Assembly: GCA_037389465.1 (NCBI GenBank) | Contig: JAZARR010000159.1 | Coordinates: forward strand, 5,858,501 to 5,922,500 | DNA length: 64,000 nt | Direction: 5' to 3' | Source of the DNA: Baylisascaris procyonis | Lineage: Eukaryota > Nematoda > Chromadorea > Rhabditida > Ascarididae | Shown: positions 1-12,079 of the stretch, piece after piece | Layout of the letters: each line of letters begins with the position of its first letter | Position numbering within the stretch: the stretch's first letter is position 1 | The notes under the pieces: generated by a model | Databases searched by the model: none | Seen by the model: only the letters and a program-made list of their open reading frames with translations | What the model was told of the DNA's origin: nothing | Program-made: the position numbers and the translations under genes

Positions 1-2019
1 CAGAGCATAGCTATCATTGTTCAGCTTGTTTGAAACAAGTTCATCTATCAATACGGTTGTGATTTTCGTCGGTATATGTTTAATATGTTACAAGCAATCC
101 AATCAGTGGACTTTTAAAATAGCGCTGTCGATGGAGTTTCTGACAACTTAGGTTCTGTCGAAGTTGGGATCATCATTGAAATGCATTACGAATCTACCGA
201 GCTAAGTCGTCGTCTTAGCTTGGAAGTCTTCAGTTAAGTAAGTGTCATCGTCGAGGACGGCGGTCCCCGAAGTGCTGAGCTTCGGAAGTAAACTGTATAC
301 ACTAGGCTTGCTTCGGAACAAGTTTGGTTTCAAGGATCCCTTTCTTGCATGGGCAGTCTCCCTCCACTGCTTTCTCACCCTCTTCCCTCCCCTCTTCTTA
401 CCCACTACTTGTCGACGAATGAGGGAGGGGGCTGTCGAAGAAACGGGAAACAAATTTCGAGAATTTTACGGTAGCAGAATACTGGAAATCTGAGTTTTTC
501 CATGTTTTCGTGTTTTGACCTGGCCGCTAAACGCTGGAGAAGCGCTTATGCGATAATCGACTGCCGAAAACAATACTGCTGGCACTTGTTTGGCGCCTTT
601 CGGCTGCCACAGGCCATTAATACGGCTTAATGGTCTTCGGTCTTCGGTTACAAGAGTGAATGCCAACATTTGCTTGTTAGCCTTCGAGTACCAATATCCG
701 CTCAGTGGCCTTCGACTATCAGCACCAGCTTGGTGGCCTTCGAGTACCAGCATCCCTTAGGTAGACGTCAGCTACTCTCATCGCTGAAGATAATTGCTAT
801 GGTTTGAGTACCATGAGCCACTGCAAAATTCATCAGGATTTCATGATCATACGTCTCAGTTGCAAAAAAAGAGTCGATACTTTTACGACGTATTGATGAG
901 CGCAAGCGCTTTTTGCCTCGGCAGTCCATCCCTTACACAGCTGATTCAAATGGGCGTTGTAATGAAAATTTTTTTGAAGTATATCCTCTGCGTACGGAAA
1001 ATTTTCGTCTTGCTGCGATCGCCATTTCGTGTTGTGTTGTTGCCGTACATTTCGCCAGACAAGGTTCTCAATAACATTAGCAGTGTTCAAGAAAGATTTC
1101 AGCTTCTTTCACTTTCCATACATTCAGTAGTCCGCCCATTTCCAATGAGTTTTCCTCGAAGCTTTCCTCTCATTTTATTTCTCTTGCCGGGAAGAACTCT
1201 ACTCTGTTTCACTAATTTATTCGGCATTTTTGACTAGTTTTACTCGCCACAACTTCAAACTTTGCTCCTTTCGCTTCATTTACCTTCGAATCACTTGACG
1301 TGCTTCGTTCTTTACAAGAATTCCGACTTGCTCAACAAATTCTTAACAGAATTCATTCGAGCTGCTTTCATAAACTTTGACTTGCTTCCTTTCAATTTTA
1401 AATATTTTTGAGCTGTTTTCGTTTGCGCATTTTTAAAAACTTTTTGGGCTGCTTAATGTAAAACGTTGTGTTAGGAAATTTATGATGTGAAGTGCTGCTT
1501 CAGAGACCACCCTGACGGGAGATTTCGTTATTGTATGTTAGTGTTACCGAAACAGCAGTGACATAAGCCCTGTGTTGCATTTATTATTGGGTGTTTAACG
1601 AACAGCATAGGTATCATTCATTGTAGCGATGCTATAAGGTGAAAAAAAATGTGGGTACAGGTGTAGGTGATTTGGCCTCACGTGTAGAGGTCTTTTTGTC
1701 ACTGAAACTACTACGAGGTTTCTTGTAGCGCATTCCCAGTTCACTTTTTTCTGTTTCGTTTTTGCGAATCTACCGCAAATTTTTTTCAGGCTGCAGTCTT
1801 TCGCAATCCCAGGCTCAATTTTTTTGTCGATCCTTTCTGGATATCTGTTTCCGTTTCCGATAGCTTTGCTGCTAGTGTGCACGGTAAGTGTGTACTTTAT
1901 TTTCGCATGGCTCAATCTGGTTTCTTTGAAGGAAAGGAGGGGAGGCAAAGGAAGGTTGCAGATTCCAAGTTAAATTATTTGTCTGTTGTTTTTCATTAAT
2001 TCAAAAATAAACATTTCAG
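1..2019. other. No supported gene; lies upstream of or inside the TMEM41B-like gene
   Basis: I find no convincing exon here. The 5' exons expected for a TMEM41B-type protein, which would carry the FAIPG-like motif and the first membrane segments, were looked for on the + strand and not seen. They are probably beyond the left edge, which would make this stretch largely intron. Several short open frames are present but have low-complexity translations and no matching splice signals. A short 28-base minisatellite lies at about 676-763. Confidence 0.5.
676..763. repeat. 28-base minisatellite, about 3 copies
   Basis: The core GCCTTCGAGTACCA or close variants starts at 680, 708 and 736, giving an exact 28-base period with a few substitutions. 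More degenerate echoes (TCTTCGGTCTTCGG) lie just upstream near 630-648. Confidence 0.75.
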
Positions 2020-4191
2020 TGTTCGGCATGTGGAGCACAGGTATGTTATTTCTTGTCACATCTCCTCGGTCGTCAGCTTATAATGACGTATATTCCTGAA
2101 CGTGTACAGAAGTGGCAAAATGAGGTTTGTCGATTTTTCTCGTTATTTTTTGCTGTTGCTGTAACTGTTGCATTTCGTTAATGCTGCTGCTGAGAAATCC
2201 ATGGGTTTTAATTTTCTACTCTAGGTTGTGCCTATTCAAAAACAACTAGTTCATCCTTTCTTGTTACAAATTTTGAAACTATCTACGGTTATTTTCGCAA
2301 GCACCAGTGTGTGGTTCTGTTTTCTGCTGTTGTATAGCCTTGGTAGTTTGTGATTTGTTTTTCCCTTAGGCGGCTTTTTTAAACGAAACATTTCATTGTA
2401 TCTATGTTAAATTGAAGCATTTACGTACTGATGTGATAACGTAAGTGAATTGCTTTAAAAATGCGAAAGTCATTTCGCCGCTACATTTTTGGTATGTACC
2501 CCAATTCGAGTCGTTTATGACGTCTCATAGTTATGCACCGATGATAGTAGGAGGCACGTATTCCTTTTTTTCCTCATCCATGTGTACGAAAGTTTTACGA
2601 ATTCTGCAATGCACGATTGCCTACTTGTGCAAGCAACATCCTTCACCTGCACAAATTTGTATTCGTAACATATTTCTTAGGGATGGAAGAAAAAAGAGGT
2701 GAGATTCGAATAGCTCTTTGCTTATGGGTTCTTTGTAGCATAGTGCGCTTTCTTATCATTGAAACGATTTTTTTTTTGAAGATCGCTTCTGTGGACAACT
2801 ATCTTTTCTTCTATATGGTGTTTCTGCGAGTTACGCCTCTTCTGCCTAATTGGTTCATTAATATCGCTTCACCGATTGTCGATGTGCCCGCATCGGTTTT
2901 TTTTTTCGGTACATTCTTTGGTAGGTTTCTTCGTAATTTTTGAGATCACATTTTGATATTAACGATTGCCGTTAACGCGAGGAAAGTTCATAATTTAGGG
3001 ACGGATATTGCTGGGCGAAATATGCCACCTAAAATCTCGAAAAGAGTTTGCAGTGCTTATGGCGATCAAACCCAGAAGTGAGGTATGAGAAGCCGAGTTG
3101 ATGAAGGGGATCCATATTTCCTTTTTCCGTGAGGGTTATGAGGAAGTGTCTCAGGAAGGGTGACAGGTTGCAAGAATATTCCTGAACATGTACAGAAGTG
3201 GCGACGTCAGTGAAATAACGACTAATTATAGTGTCAGAGCATGTTTTGTTACTGCTGCTGGTAGCAGTTCTGAAGCGCATTGACATAGGTTACTTAAAAT
3301 GACAGAGCGATAGAGCTTATAACAACTATCAGTACGACACAAGATTTGTTGGAATAGATACGATATATGGGCGTTTTTGATTCTGTTAAACGAAAAATTT
3401 TAAAGGCATAACCTTACGATATTTGTGGACGGCTTCCATAGATATTTTTACTCCCTCTTCAGCAGAGGTGGCCTTCTTGATCCCTTATTCTGCCTTGTCC
3501 GAGGGGCTACGGGTCCATATCAAGCTTGTCGGTAAAAACAGTCAAACGTCCGGCGCATGGTTATTATATCGCTTCAGTCCAGTTGATTTGCGGGCAAAGT
3601 CTGGTAGACTGTGGCAGCATTGAAACTTGGAAGAGGAAATTTTGAAATGAGGTACATATGGGGGGGGAGTCTTCTTGATTCTCCTCCTCTCTCTGTCTAC
3701 ATATCAATTATGACAATGCTTGTATAGCATATCAAAGCTGCATATGAAGAGCACATTTGCAAAAGATTCTAATTGCTTGGAGAGGAGTGGCGTGTGATAA
3801 TTTGTGATCTGATCACAGTTGCAATGAATTACACTGCGTTGATAGGCATGAGGCAGGAATGACATGAAATGTATATTGCGAGTTATTAAGGAGAAGCCAA
3901 CTTTCGCCTGGCCCAGACTTAAGTACAAACCATTGTTTGCTGACAGCTTAGCATCACGCGAATTGTTTTTTAAATATCTCTGCGTTAATGATGTTTTCAG
4001 GAGTGGCGCCACCTTCGTTCATATTCATTCAGGCTGGTACAACTTTACAAATGATGACAAGTACTGGCGTAGTGTGGTCATATTCTGCGATTTCGATGAT
4101 GGTATTCAGCGCATTTGTTTCTTTGCTACCGATCTGCTATCAGCAGTACTGTCGTTTAGTCGCACGAAAGCAAAGTGAAAAGATCCTTTGA
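2020..4191 (+). CDS. TMEM41B-like VTT/DedA membrane protein, last three exons (5' part outside window)
   Basis: TMEM41B-family proteins are ER multi-pass membrane proteins with lipid scramblase activity, needed for autophagosome formation and lipid mobilisation (family knowledge). Three exons are readable. Exon 2020-2124 follows ATTTCAG and encodes CSACGAQVCYFLSHLLGR...QKWQNE. Exon 2782-2920 holds the diagnostic LRVTPLLPNWFINIASP block of the VTT domain. Exon 4001-4191 begins inside a split Gly codon with GVAPPSFIFIQAGTTL, then a last hydrophobic segment, and ends at TGA 4189-4191. Donors are GTTTGT and GTAGGT; intron phases are 0 and 1 and join cleanly. The block order matches the C-terminal half of vertebrate TMEM41B. 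The N-terminal half is not seen and is probably upstream of the window. The reading frame is intact, so this looks like a working gene. TMEM41A is a less likely alternative. Confidence 0.93.
3176..3202 (+). repeat. Intronic echo of a TMEM41B exon segment
   Basis: These 27 bases match exon positions 2090-2116 at 26 of 27 sites, in the same orientation, inside the following intron. In the same frame they encode IPEHVQKW, against IPERVQKW in the exon, and then run into a stop about 12 bases later (RRQ*). Flanks do not match and I see no good splice sites, so it appears to be a short duplicated piece, not an alternative exon. Confidence 0.85.
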
Positions 4192-4266
4192 AAGTTTAAC
4201 TTCGCTGCGAAGCGACACACTTTTAATGTTCATCCCGAATGTGCTATATTTACTGGAGGACAGTTT

Positions 4267-4300
4267 CATTGAGTGTGTGTGTGTGTGTTTTTTTTGGATA
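4267..4300. repeat. (GT)n and poly-T tract in the presumed TMEM41B 3' UTR
   Basis: A short GT run followed by a T run lies just downstream of the stop at 4191. The 144-codon open frame crossing it (4175-4609) is probably 3' untranslated sequence because the CDS ends before it. Confidence 0.6.
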
Positions 4301-4975
4301 TCCGACTTGTCGTATTTTGACTCGTTGTTTCATTTGTGTGCCTCATTAACATCCGTAACTGACGTTAATGTGATGCAAATGATATACACACTGCGACCTT
4401 ATTTTAGAAATCCAGCATTACATTCAGAAACAGAGGGCATATTTGAGCCAGCATGCTCTTTTTTTTTCAGACTTTTTGGGAACTTAAGCGTTCAGCGGAT
4501 ATTTTTCTCTTTGCACTTTGCTATGTTTTGCACTCTGTTCTTCATCCGTTACAACAGAGTACACTCCAGAGGTATTGTCTACTGTAGTCTCGGTACTTGC
4601 ATCTCGTAATACCGCTTTTAGATTTTCCATCTTCTTTCAACTGATTGTGTGATTTCAGTGAGCGTTCGATTTATAAACGTCAAGCAAACATCGTTCGTGT
4701 TATTCATCAGAGTGGAAAGATCTAAAGAGAAACGACGCTGCACCAGATATTTTCCCTCCGTAGACTCATTATCAGAAAAAATTGATTGTTGCTGCGATTG
4801 AGGAGTTAGGCAATGTTCGGAGGATTTTTATGCCCCCATTGTAACCCTTTGAGCTATTACTATGACAGTGTATCTGTCGTTTCTGCATTTGATATGACTA
4901 GGTAGCTTAGTAAAACATTGATTTGATCGTGGTTCTTCAACTACAAAACAATCCAGTGATGCTTTGAACGTCCTG

Positions 4976-5050
4976 TAAGTCTGAGCTCATAACCGAGCCC
5001 TAAGCTGCGATCTTAGTTTACCAAAGGTCATAGGTTCGTTCACTTTTATA
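4976..5050 (+). pseudogene. Possible decayed tRNA-like sequence
   Basis: GCTC(ATAACC)GAGC at 4985-4998 could be a D arm with a shortened loop. It is followed, after one base, by a perfect 5-bp stem CTAAG/CTTAG with a 7-base loop CTGCGAT, which would place U33 and an anticodon GCG (Arg). A B-box-like GGTTCGTTCAC occurs at about 5032-5042. The acceptor stem does not pair and the T stem is poor, so if real it is a pseudogene or a piece of a tRNA-derived SINE. Confidence 0.3.
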
Positions 5051-5467
5051 ACACCATTTTGAGTTTACTCGTTTTATAGAGTGCTCAAAGAAATATCCCC
5101 AAAATGCAAGTTGGCAGCATTAGGTTTTCTTTTTATTAGCTGTTTTCATCGTTTATTTATTGTTCTCTTGACGCATCTGAACGCCGAATTTTTTCTTTCT
5201 GTGTATAGCAATTATCGGAGCACAGTTCTTAGTGCGATTAGAGCATTTGTTATGGATTTCTAGATGAAGACAGTTTGAAGAGAACAATTCGGCGCTATGC
5301 AATTTTGTAAGCTCTATCTCTCTGACATATTCCAGTATTTTATTCTATTTTACTCTCTGTTCTATTTATTCTGTCTTGTTTTTTGTTTTGTTTTTTATTG
5401 TGCTGTAAATTTTCCCTTTCGGGATTACTACATTACAAAGAGAAATCTTTCTGTTGTTGTTTGACAG

Positions 5468-7090
5468 GTTTGTGGAGGGAGCCTCTAGCATGAACAAGCG
5501 ATCAGCACATTTTGCCGCATTATTAGCATTATTAGTACGTAGAAGTATCCCCAAAATGGCTGTTTTTTTTTTTTCTAGCAATCATCCAACGATTTTATCA
5601 GAAGCAATTAAAGGAGAGGATCGTTCTTCTCCGTCTCCTTAACCACTTGCCCGTCACTTATTGTATGGTCATTGATTGAGTGGCAGTTGTACTAGAGGCT
5701 CTATATTGAAAGTTTTGCGAATATACTTCCTGTTTTATTGAATTTTTTGTCATTTTCCTCTTGTATACAGTCGTGATATGCAGCGTTCAAATTGATCATA
5801 TGTTGCGAGACTTATTACACAAGTTTCCTGTGTACCTTCGTGCAGTTATCCAAAAGTTTTTGCAGAAACGAATGAATACTACAGGTAGAGGGTCAGTAAT
5901 AACGGCAATTGTCTACTTTCTATTGGTCTCCGTTTTTTTTAAGGACTGAAATATTTTCCTGCATCGTGGCCATGGTTCGTGATGACACCGAGAATCATTA
6001 TAACGGATACGACGCTATTTCTTTGTTCGATTTGATTAGAATCAAGTCGACCCCACACGTGAATAGTTTTCATTTCCCGTGTGTATTCATTTACAGTGAA
6101 TGTTCCTTTTTTTTCTGCTGATTGTACTATCTTCATTCGTCTTTGCTGTGTTACTTTCTTTCTTTCCTTTGCTGATATGTTATTATTAATTGTATACTTC
6201 ATTCTTTGTTATATTATTAATTGTATACTTCGTTCTTTCTATGGTTGTTCGCTGGTCTTCTTTGCTTAAATTATTTGTAGTTAGTATCGGATATTGTTTA
6301 ATACGTTGAAAAGCTGTATTAGTCTTAAGCTGAATAAGTTTTTCTGCTCTGTACTCATATATACATGGTACGCTGGTGTAGAATATGAGAGCGCAATCAT
6401 CGATGCCTAGAACTTCCTTCGATCCGAACTAAGAGGTTTGTTTTGAGGCTTATGAAATTTTGCGAGATATATGATAAAACTCGGAATTTATTGTAAAACT
6501 TCATTAGTTTTCTTCAGAAATTGCACTTACCTTCTTATTTGGGGCTGTAAGAGCTAAACACTCTCCTATTTTTCCACCGGTGTACGCGAAAAATATCTTA
6601 ATACCTTTCACTGTTTCTACTTTATAAGAGACTAGAGCTGTCAAGATTTATTTCAGACTATTACGCTGCATTAAATTTGTCATGTCGGTCGCCAGTCTAT
6701 ACCGGTGTCTCTTTGTTTCCAACTTGAAACTACACCTATATATAGTGGATGGTGATGATGCGGAATATACTGTTGTGATACGATGTCCGATCTCGCGTAA
6801 TATGTAGTTGTTTGTTTGATGGTACGTGAGGATAATGCGCAGAACTGCAGTTTAGAAGCACTAGCATTACTCTTCCATCTATCACCGTCGCTTCTTCATC
6901 TGAACGACCAATGCGCGCCGAGACATTTGTTAGTATTTTTTGAACGACATAAAGCTCATTTGGTTTGGCGTGTTTCCGATACATTCGAGTTATTTGTTGG
7001 TTACAGCTTCGAGCTGTTTTCCAGCATTGTCCAAGAACGAGCAGCTAGGCTACGTGATGATGTGGAAACGCCAGAACTCATCCTTGCCTA
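5468..7090 (+). CDS. Unidentified multi-exon gene, 3' exons
   Basis: I do not recognise this protein. Exon 5468-5534 has a very good acceptor (TGTTGTTTGACAG) and donor (GTACGT) and encodes FVEGASSMNKRSAHFAALLA. Exon 5771-5884 (acceptor TTCCTCTTGTATACAG, donor GTAGAG) encodes an amphipathic helix-like stretch with DHMLRDLLHKFPVYLRAV. A terminal exon, tentatively 6808-7090, encodes LEALALLFHLSPSLL, then HKAHLVWRVSDTFELFVGY and an acidic C-terminus, ending at TAG. The phases of the second and third exons agree; the first needs an unseen exon between it and the second. The helical, leucine-rich character suggests an alpha-solenoid-type protein, which is inference only. An extra small exon may precede it near 5080 (VLKEISPKCKLAAL). 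It lies downstream of the TMEM41B-like gene in the same direction. Confidence 0.5.
6178..6240. repeat. 31-base tandem duplication
   Basis: The sequence TTATTAATTGTATACTTC followed by A or G and TTCTTT occurs twice, with a 31-base offset (ATTGTATAC at 6189 and 6220). Confidence 0.75.
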
Positions 7091-7099
7091 GCCTATTCT

Positions 7100-10000
7100 T
7101 TAACTGAGTTGGCGTATGTGCCGTGTGTGCTGGAACACGAATATCGGATCGACACATAAATGATTTCGATGTTTGGGACTAGTACCATTCTGCACAACTA
7201 ACAAGCATCTGCAGGACAATAAATCAAGGAACGAAGAGCCAACGAAATACTTCCGAAGAAAGTGAATGAAGGACGTTAGTGTCAATTATAAGGGAAGGTT
7301 ATGAGACGAATAGTGGATTTAGTTTAAAATAGATACTCTTCTTTCAGACACGAACAAAAACACTTACGTTTAGCAGGTGCTTTGACGTGTCATTTCTGTT
7401 ATAAGAAGGAACGTCTACACCGATGCCATTCCGAATTGATGCACGTCATCTGCATTACCGAATTATATGCAGTGCTCTTATCCTGTGTCTACATTAGGTA
7501 ATAGTCATCTTGATGAGTATCTCTCAACTAATGAGATTTGAGCATAACTTCAGTATAGTCTTGTCCGTCATAATAATAAACATTTTCGCAGCAAAATCGT
7601 AATTGTTAACACTACTATGAAAAGAGACAGATCTGCCTATCAAGCGAGATGGAAGACTTTGTATAGGTACTGAAAAACAGGAAAGAGCTCAGAAGACAAG
7701 AAATTAGAATAGCAATCGATAGGGATCTGTGCGTCTAACTTTATAAATGAGGAGAATTGGGAAAGCATACGTCTCAAATTTACTAGTAACTGAATCAGAT
7801 ATAAGCAAACCATAAATCTCTTGTCTAGAAATTATGTATGACGAATTCAGAGATAATTATCAATCATACCTTATTCAGTAAGGTGTCGTAGCTTTGCGAG
7901 CGGTGACAAAGAGAGTCATATATGACTTTGCCCATCAACGGTTTTATCACTCGGACGTTACTAGAAAGATGCTATCAACGATACCTTATTAGGAAGGTAT
8001 TATCGGTCACATATTATCAGTCATATTTGATACGAAATGACATTAACAACGACAGGTCGTATATGTGACACGAGGGACGATGATAAGTCAGCTTTGTCTA
8101 GACATCAATTATATAGGAATTTAATATTTTACCTACGACGCTGAATCGTTGGAAGAAAAATCACATTTAAATTCACTTCTAGGTGTCATAATTCAATGAA
8201 AAGTGATATCTTTCAGCAGACTCACATCACAAGGATCATAACAATCTTCCAAGCAAGCTTATATCGCTTTCACAAAAGTTCGAGTCACGAAATAGACAAC
8301 GTTGAGAACTGCCATTTCGATCTGACCAGATCCGGTGGAAGTTTCCTCGGTCTTATGAGAATTAAGGCACCAGGAGAACTAGCAGTCGGTTGGCGCTAAG
8401 CCAGGGATAAGACTAGAATAGGAGGGGAATTCAACATGATAACTAAGGTATGTGCTCTGATGTTGTCCTGGAACCACTTTGTTGACCAATACTGATCAAA
8501 ATATTTGCGACCTTTGCCGCTCTGAATCACAGTGAGGAAGGTTTTGTGCTCTCAAAATTCTTAAGGTGTAAGAAGAGTCTGCGAAGGCTTTCAGGAAGAT
8601 CTTTCCGTCACTCTGTACAAAAAAGCGTAATTATCGTAGAAAATAAATTTTTCATCAGAAGTGATCAGCGAATCGAGAAAAGATTCCTTTCAACGAGGGA
8701 AAAGGAGGCTTATAATCCAACGTATCAGCCGAGTGGCTGTTCCAGCCATGTGTCAACTAATGCTGCATTGGCTGTATAACATTCTTTCTCATACTTATGT
8801 TTCTTCATGAAGGTTGCCAGTTGTAATCTGAGATACCTCAACATCTGCTGCAACCTCGCAAGTTGGAGATTAAGCTCTGGTTGTTAAGGCAGCTTTCAAA
8901 GGGCATCGCTGTGGAACGAGTACAACCTGTAAAGTGATTTGTCCTCAGGAGGTTACATGCCTTGTTTTAAAACTTCGCGAACCATTGTTGCGCTATCCCA
9001 AGCGCATTATTGTTCGCAGTTAGATGGTTGCGTTGTTGTATTATTCACCTCATGCCATGTTTATTCGCCCTCAGCCACCGCGATTCCCAAGCATCCAAAT
9101 TCCAACTAGTAATAGTCCCTTCTCAAAAGGCACTTTTTCGCAAATAACAAAAACCTCTGAAAACATCGGCGAACCAAATTTTCGCAGAAAAATGGGATAA
9201 ATCAGCTATTGCCTGTCATTTCGGTTAAACACAATGCTTACAACGCTTCAACATTTTCAACGTTCAAATAGCACACTGTCAGAATATGAGAAAATCAATG
9301 CAATAATTTCTCATCTAACTGAATACGATTTACCTATCAGCCATTCATGACCTCGGTATCAGTGGCACCGTTGTCAGTCATACTTTAGCAGAGTTGAGCC
9401 AGCTCAGAGGAAGCGAATTTTCTGCAAACTCGATCACAAGTGAACGGGCGTCGAATGGCGAAATCAGAAGTTGACAATTTATTTAAGTTGGCAATCTGTT
9501 CGCGGCATAGCAATTAATCGTGAAAAGGCTCTGAATGTTTAGCATCACTTATGCTCATTGCAGCGCTTGAGTCACGAAGAGTGCCAGAAAGATTTTATTC
9601 TACATTGTAATATGAGTCATAAAAGACCTCCTTGGTTATGAGTAGTGCCTTGTTTCATAATGAATTAAATTTTTTGTTGTAATGCTTAAGCATTGATGGG
9701 GAAAAAAAGCCGTTTGACGCATAAAAGATTTAAGAGGTCCGATTTCTTACAGCAAAAAACTAAAAAGTTTGAGATATCAGATTTCAACTTAGCGAATCCT
9801 TAAAAAGTTTTACATTTCCTATTTTTCAATGACAAGTAGATATGAAGTTAAAAGGTGAGAAGTTCTATAGCGGTTCACTAAATACTTTGAAAGATCACGT
9901 TTTATAGCGAATCGCTAAATGGCCTATATGTTCCACTCATTATGAAAGTTGATAGCATCTGCCGCATAAAACAAAGCTTAATGAGTTTCGATGAACGTTT

Positions 10001-11555
10001 TATTATGAACATGGCTGATTATGCGACACATAAGAAGTGCACCTAACTTGATATCTCGGTGGAAATAAGGTTGGGTAGTGATTTGCGAAAAGCTGTAAAT
10101 AGATGAGAGTATAGGTGATCATCATCAGAGTAATTCCTAGACGTAATGGTAAATGGAAGTTAAACAGAGAAAATGAAAGGTAAGTAACAGCTGAAGAATT
10201 AATAAGCGCTTATCTCATAATGAAGTGGTGACAGACCTGAAAGCGACAGTTTGGGGGGAGGGATAACAGGCAAATCAAAAGATCTTCTAAGACAAAATGA
10301 GACAAGCTGAAATTAATAAGAGCTAGTCCTACTGAACTAGAAACAAACTCGGAAGTGAGAAGTGCTAGTCGGAAGAGAGAGGGGAATTATTCGGAAGAAT
10401 ACTGTAAACGCACCAAGACTTCCTAAAACCCTGTATCTTAAAGAAGTTTCGTTAACGTTATAAAGCTTGGCAGTTGAAATGTGCATAATGACAACGTCAA
10501 CATGCCAAAGAGGGGAACGACTATTTATATTTACCAATAAAATGCGATTAAATGAGGTCGTGATTTGCACGCGGCATGGTTTTGTTTAACAGGAGAAATA
10601 CTCTCAAGGGAAACTTTCATCAAAAGAGGATTATCTCGACGTCGTTTTGACGAACCACGTTAAGTCAAGTTTTAATTCAATTCAACAGATTTTGTTTATT
10701 AGCCATGGGCTAGTCTTAGCATTCCCTGAGGTTGAACACTGCACATAAATGACAAAATAGATCACCGAAGAAAGCAGCAGTCGGCAATCACAGCGGTATG
10801 CAGTAGAGTGCTCCAATTGTGCTGGAAGCCGGCCTTAGGCATTTTTGTCAAGTTATTGGTGTTTATTAGGAGCATGATGGATTCTGTTCAAAGAAAAAGT
10901 ATGGAATCAGCGCCGACGATAAAGGACAAAGGCTCGTAAAAGACCACAGTATTGGGCATAGTGGTAACTTTGTTGATAAGCATTCCTCCGTGACATCGAA
11001 AGAAATATACAGCAAAAAGAAAAGAAATCTGAAGAATTTACAACGCACAGTTCTTTTATCAGTGTAGATTTTTTAACACCCACTCAGAACTTGCTGTTTC
11101 ATTTTTCTCAAAAGTTCGGACAGGAAGAGCACTTAAGGTGCAGTTTTCCATGCGTTGGCACGACGGCGATCACAACGTTTACATCCAGCTGGCTTTTCTT
11201 ATACATTATTCGGCCCGTGTACAGAGGATGCCCTAATCGATGGGATGAAATCGAGAATTTCGGAAGCGCTTAGTTCACATCAAATTTTATCGCTGTTTTC
11301 GACCGCAAAGACGTTGAAGATAATGCTTCTTTCAAACAGTGAGGAAATGAATAGACCAACGCTATCAGACGGGGTTCAAAAAGTAAAAATTCAGAAAGAA
11401 CATTACTTTCAGCGTCTTTGTGGCCGGAAACACCCAATGAAGCAGTTTGACGGTGATTCGAGCACTTCCGAAGTTTTCGATTTCAATACCAAAACAGCGA
11501 CCACCGGCAATCGGTTGCGTTCCAGCAAAAACGGTACGAAGTAATAACCACTCAC
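7100..11555. other. Gene desert, no supported feature
   Basis: AT-rich DNA with scattered short open frames. Two consecutive + frames (8196-8399 and 8546-8779) have fairly balanced composition but no recognisable motif and no clear splice sites. They could be decayed mobile DNA. I see nothing else that I can support. Confidence 0.4.
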
Positions 11556-11603
11556 CTTTCCAATTTTCTGGTCGTCAAAACATGATTGTTTACCGCCGCC
11601 CAT
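11556..11603 (-). CDS. First coding exon of an unknown gene, MGGGKQS N-terminus
   Basis: On the - strand AGCAAAATGGGC gives a favourable start context (ATG at 11603-11601). Sixteen codons, MGGGKQSCFDDQKIGK, end at a strong donor AAG|GTGAGT after 11556. Gly2 followed by small or basic residues and Ser7 is the pattern of N-myristoylation substrates, so a membrane-anchored signalling protein is possible, but the rest of the protein is not identified. The next exon should start in phase 0 at a lower coordinate; I did not find a convincing one. Confidence 0.5.
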
Positions 11604-11981
11604 TTTGCTTAAAAAATTCGTTTTTGCGGAAGTCAATATAAACGGTTCAAGAAATTCGACGCCTCAAAAAATTCTGCTCGGCTTCAAAAGTTCGACTCTT
11701 TCGCCAAAATTTTCTTTGCGTTTTAAACGGTTCGGCTTTCCTTCATGCCAACCACAAGCGGCTCAAAAAGCAAAATTTTTCTCGCAAAAGCTCCTTGCCT
11801 ATCAAAGAAGTCGTTTCGCTGGCTCCCTTAGCCGGTTAAATCAAATTTTTAAAGGATATCTTTTTGAAACACCCGGTCCAATTCATAATGAAGTCATATA
11901 CGATTCACATCCAAGCAACACACGAACTACACACAAACTTCTTGACGATGTGCAAGGATCACTCAATGTACCAACGTTGGA

Positions 11982-12070
11982 GTATAATCTGCATTGCATG
12001 GGTATAATGCATGTGTATAACCTGCACTGTGCATGGGTATAACGCACGTGTATAACCTGCATTGTGCATG
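11982..12070. repeat. 35-base minisatellite, about 2.5 copies
   Basis: GTATAACCTGCA(C/T)TGTGCATG units start at 11982 (diverged), 12015 and 12050, with GGTATAAYGCAYGT spacers. The period is 33 to 35 bases. Confidence 0.8.
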
Positions 12071-12079
12071 CTCCCAGTT

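Noticed and set aside
794..1237. Long + strand frame (147 codons)
   Set aside because: Low-complexity hydrophobic translation in T-rich DNA, with the opposite strand also open and no splice signals or known motif.
4175..4609. 144-codon frame overlapping the end of the TMEM41B-like gene
   Set aside because: It overlaps the true last exon in another frame, then runs through GT and T tracts; most likely 3' untranslated sequence.
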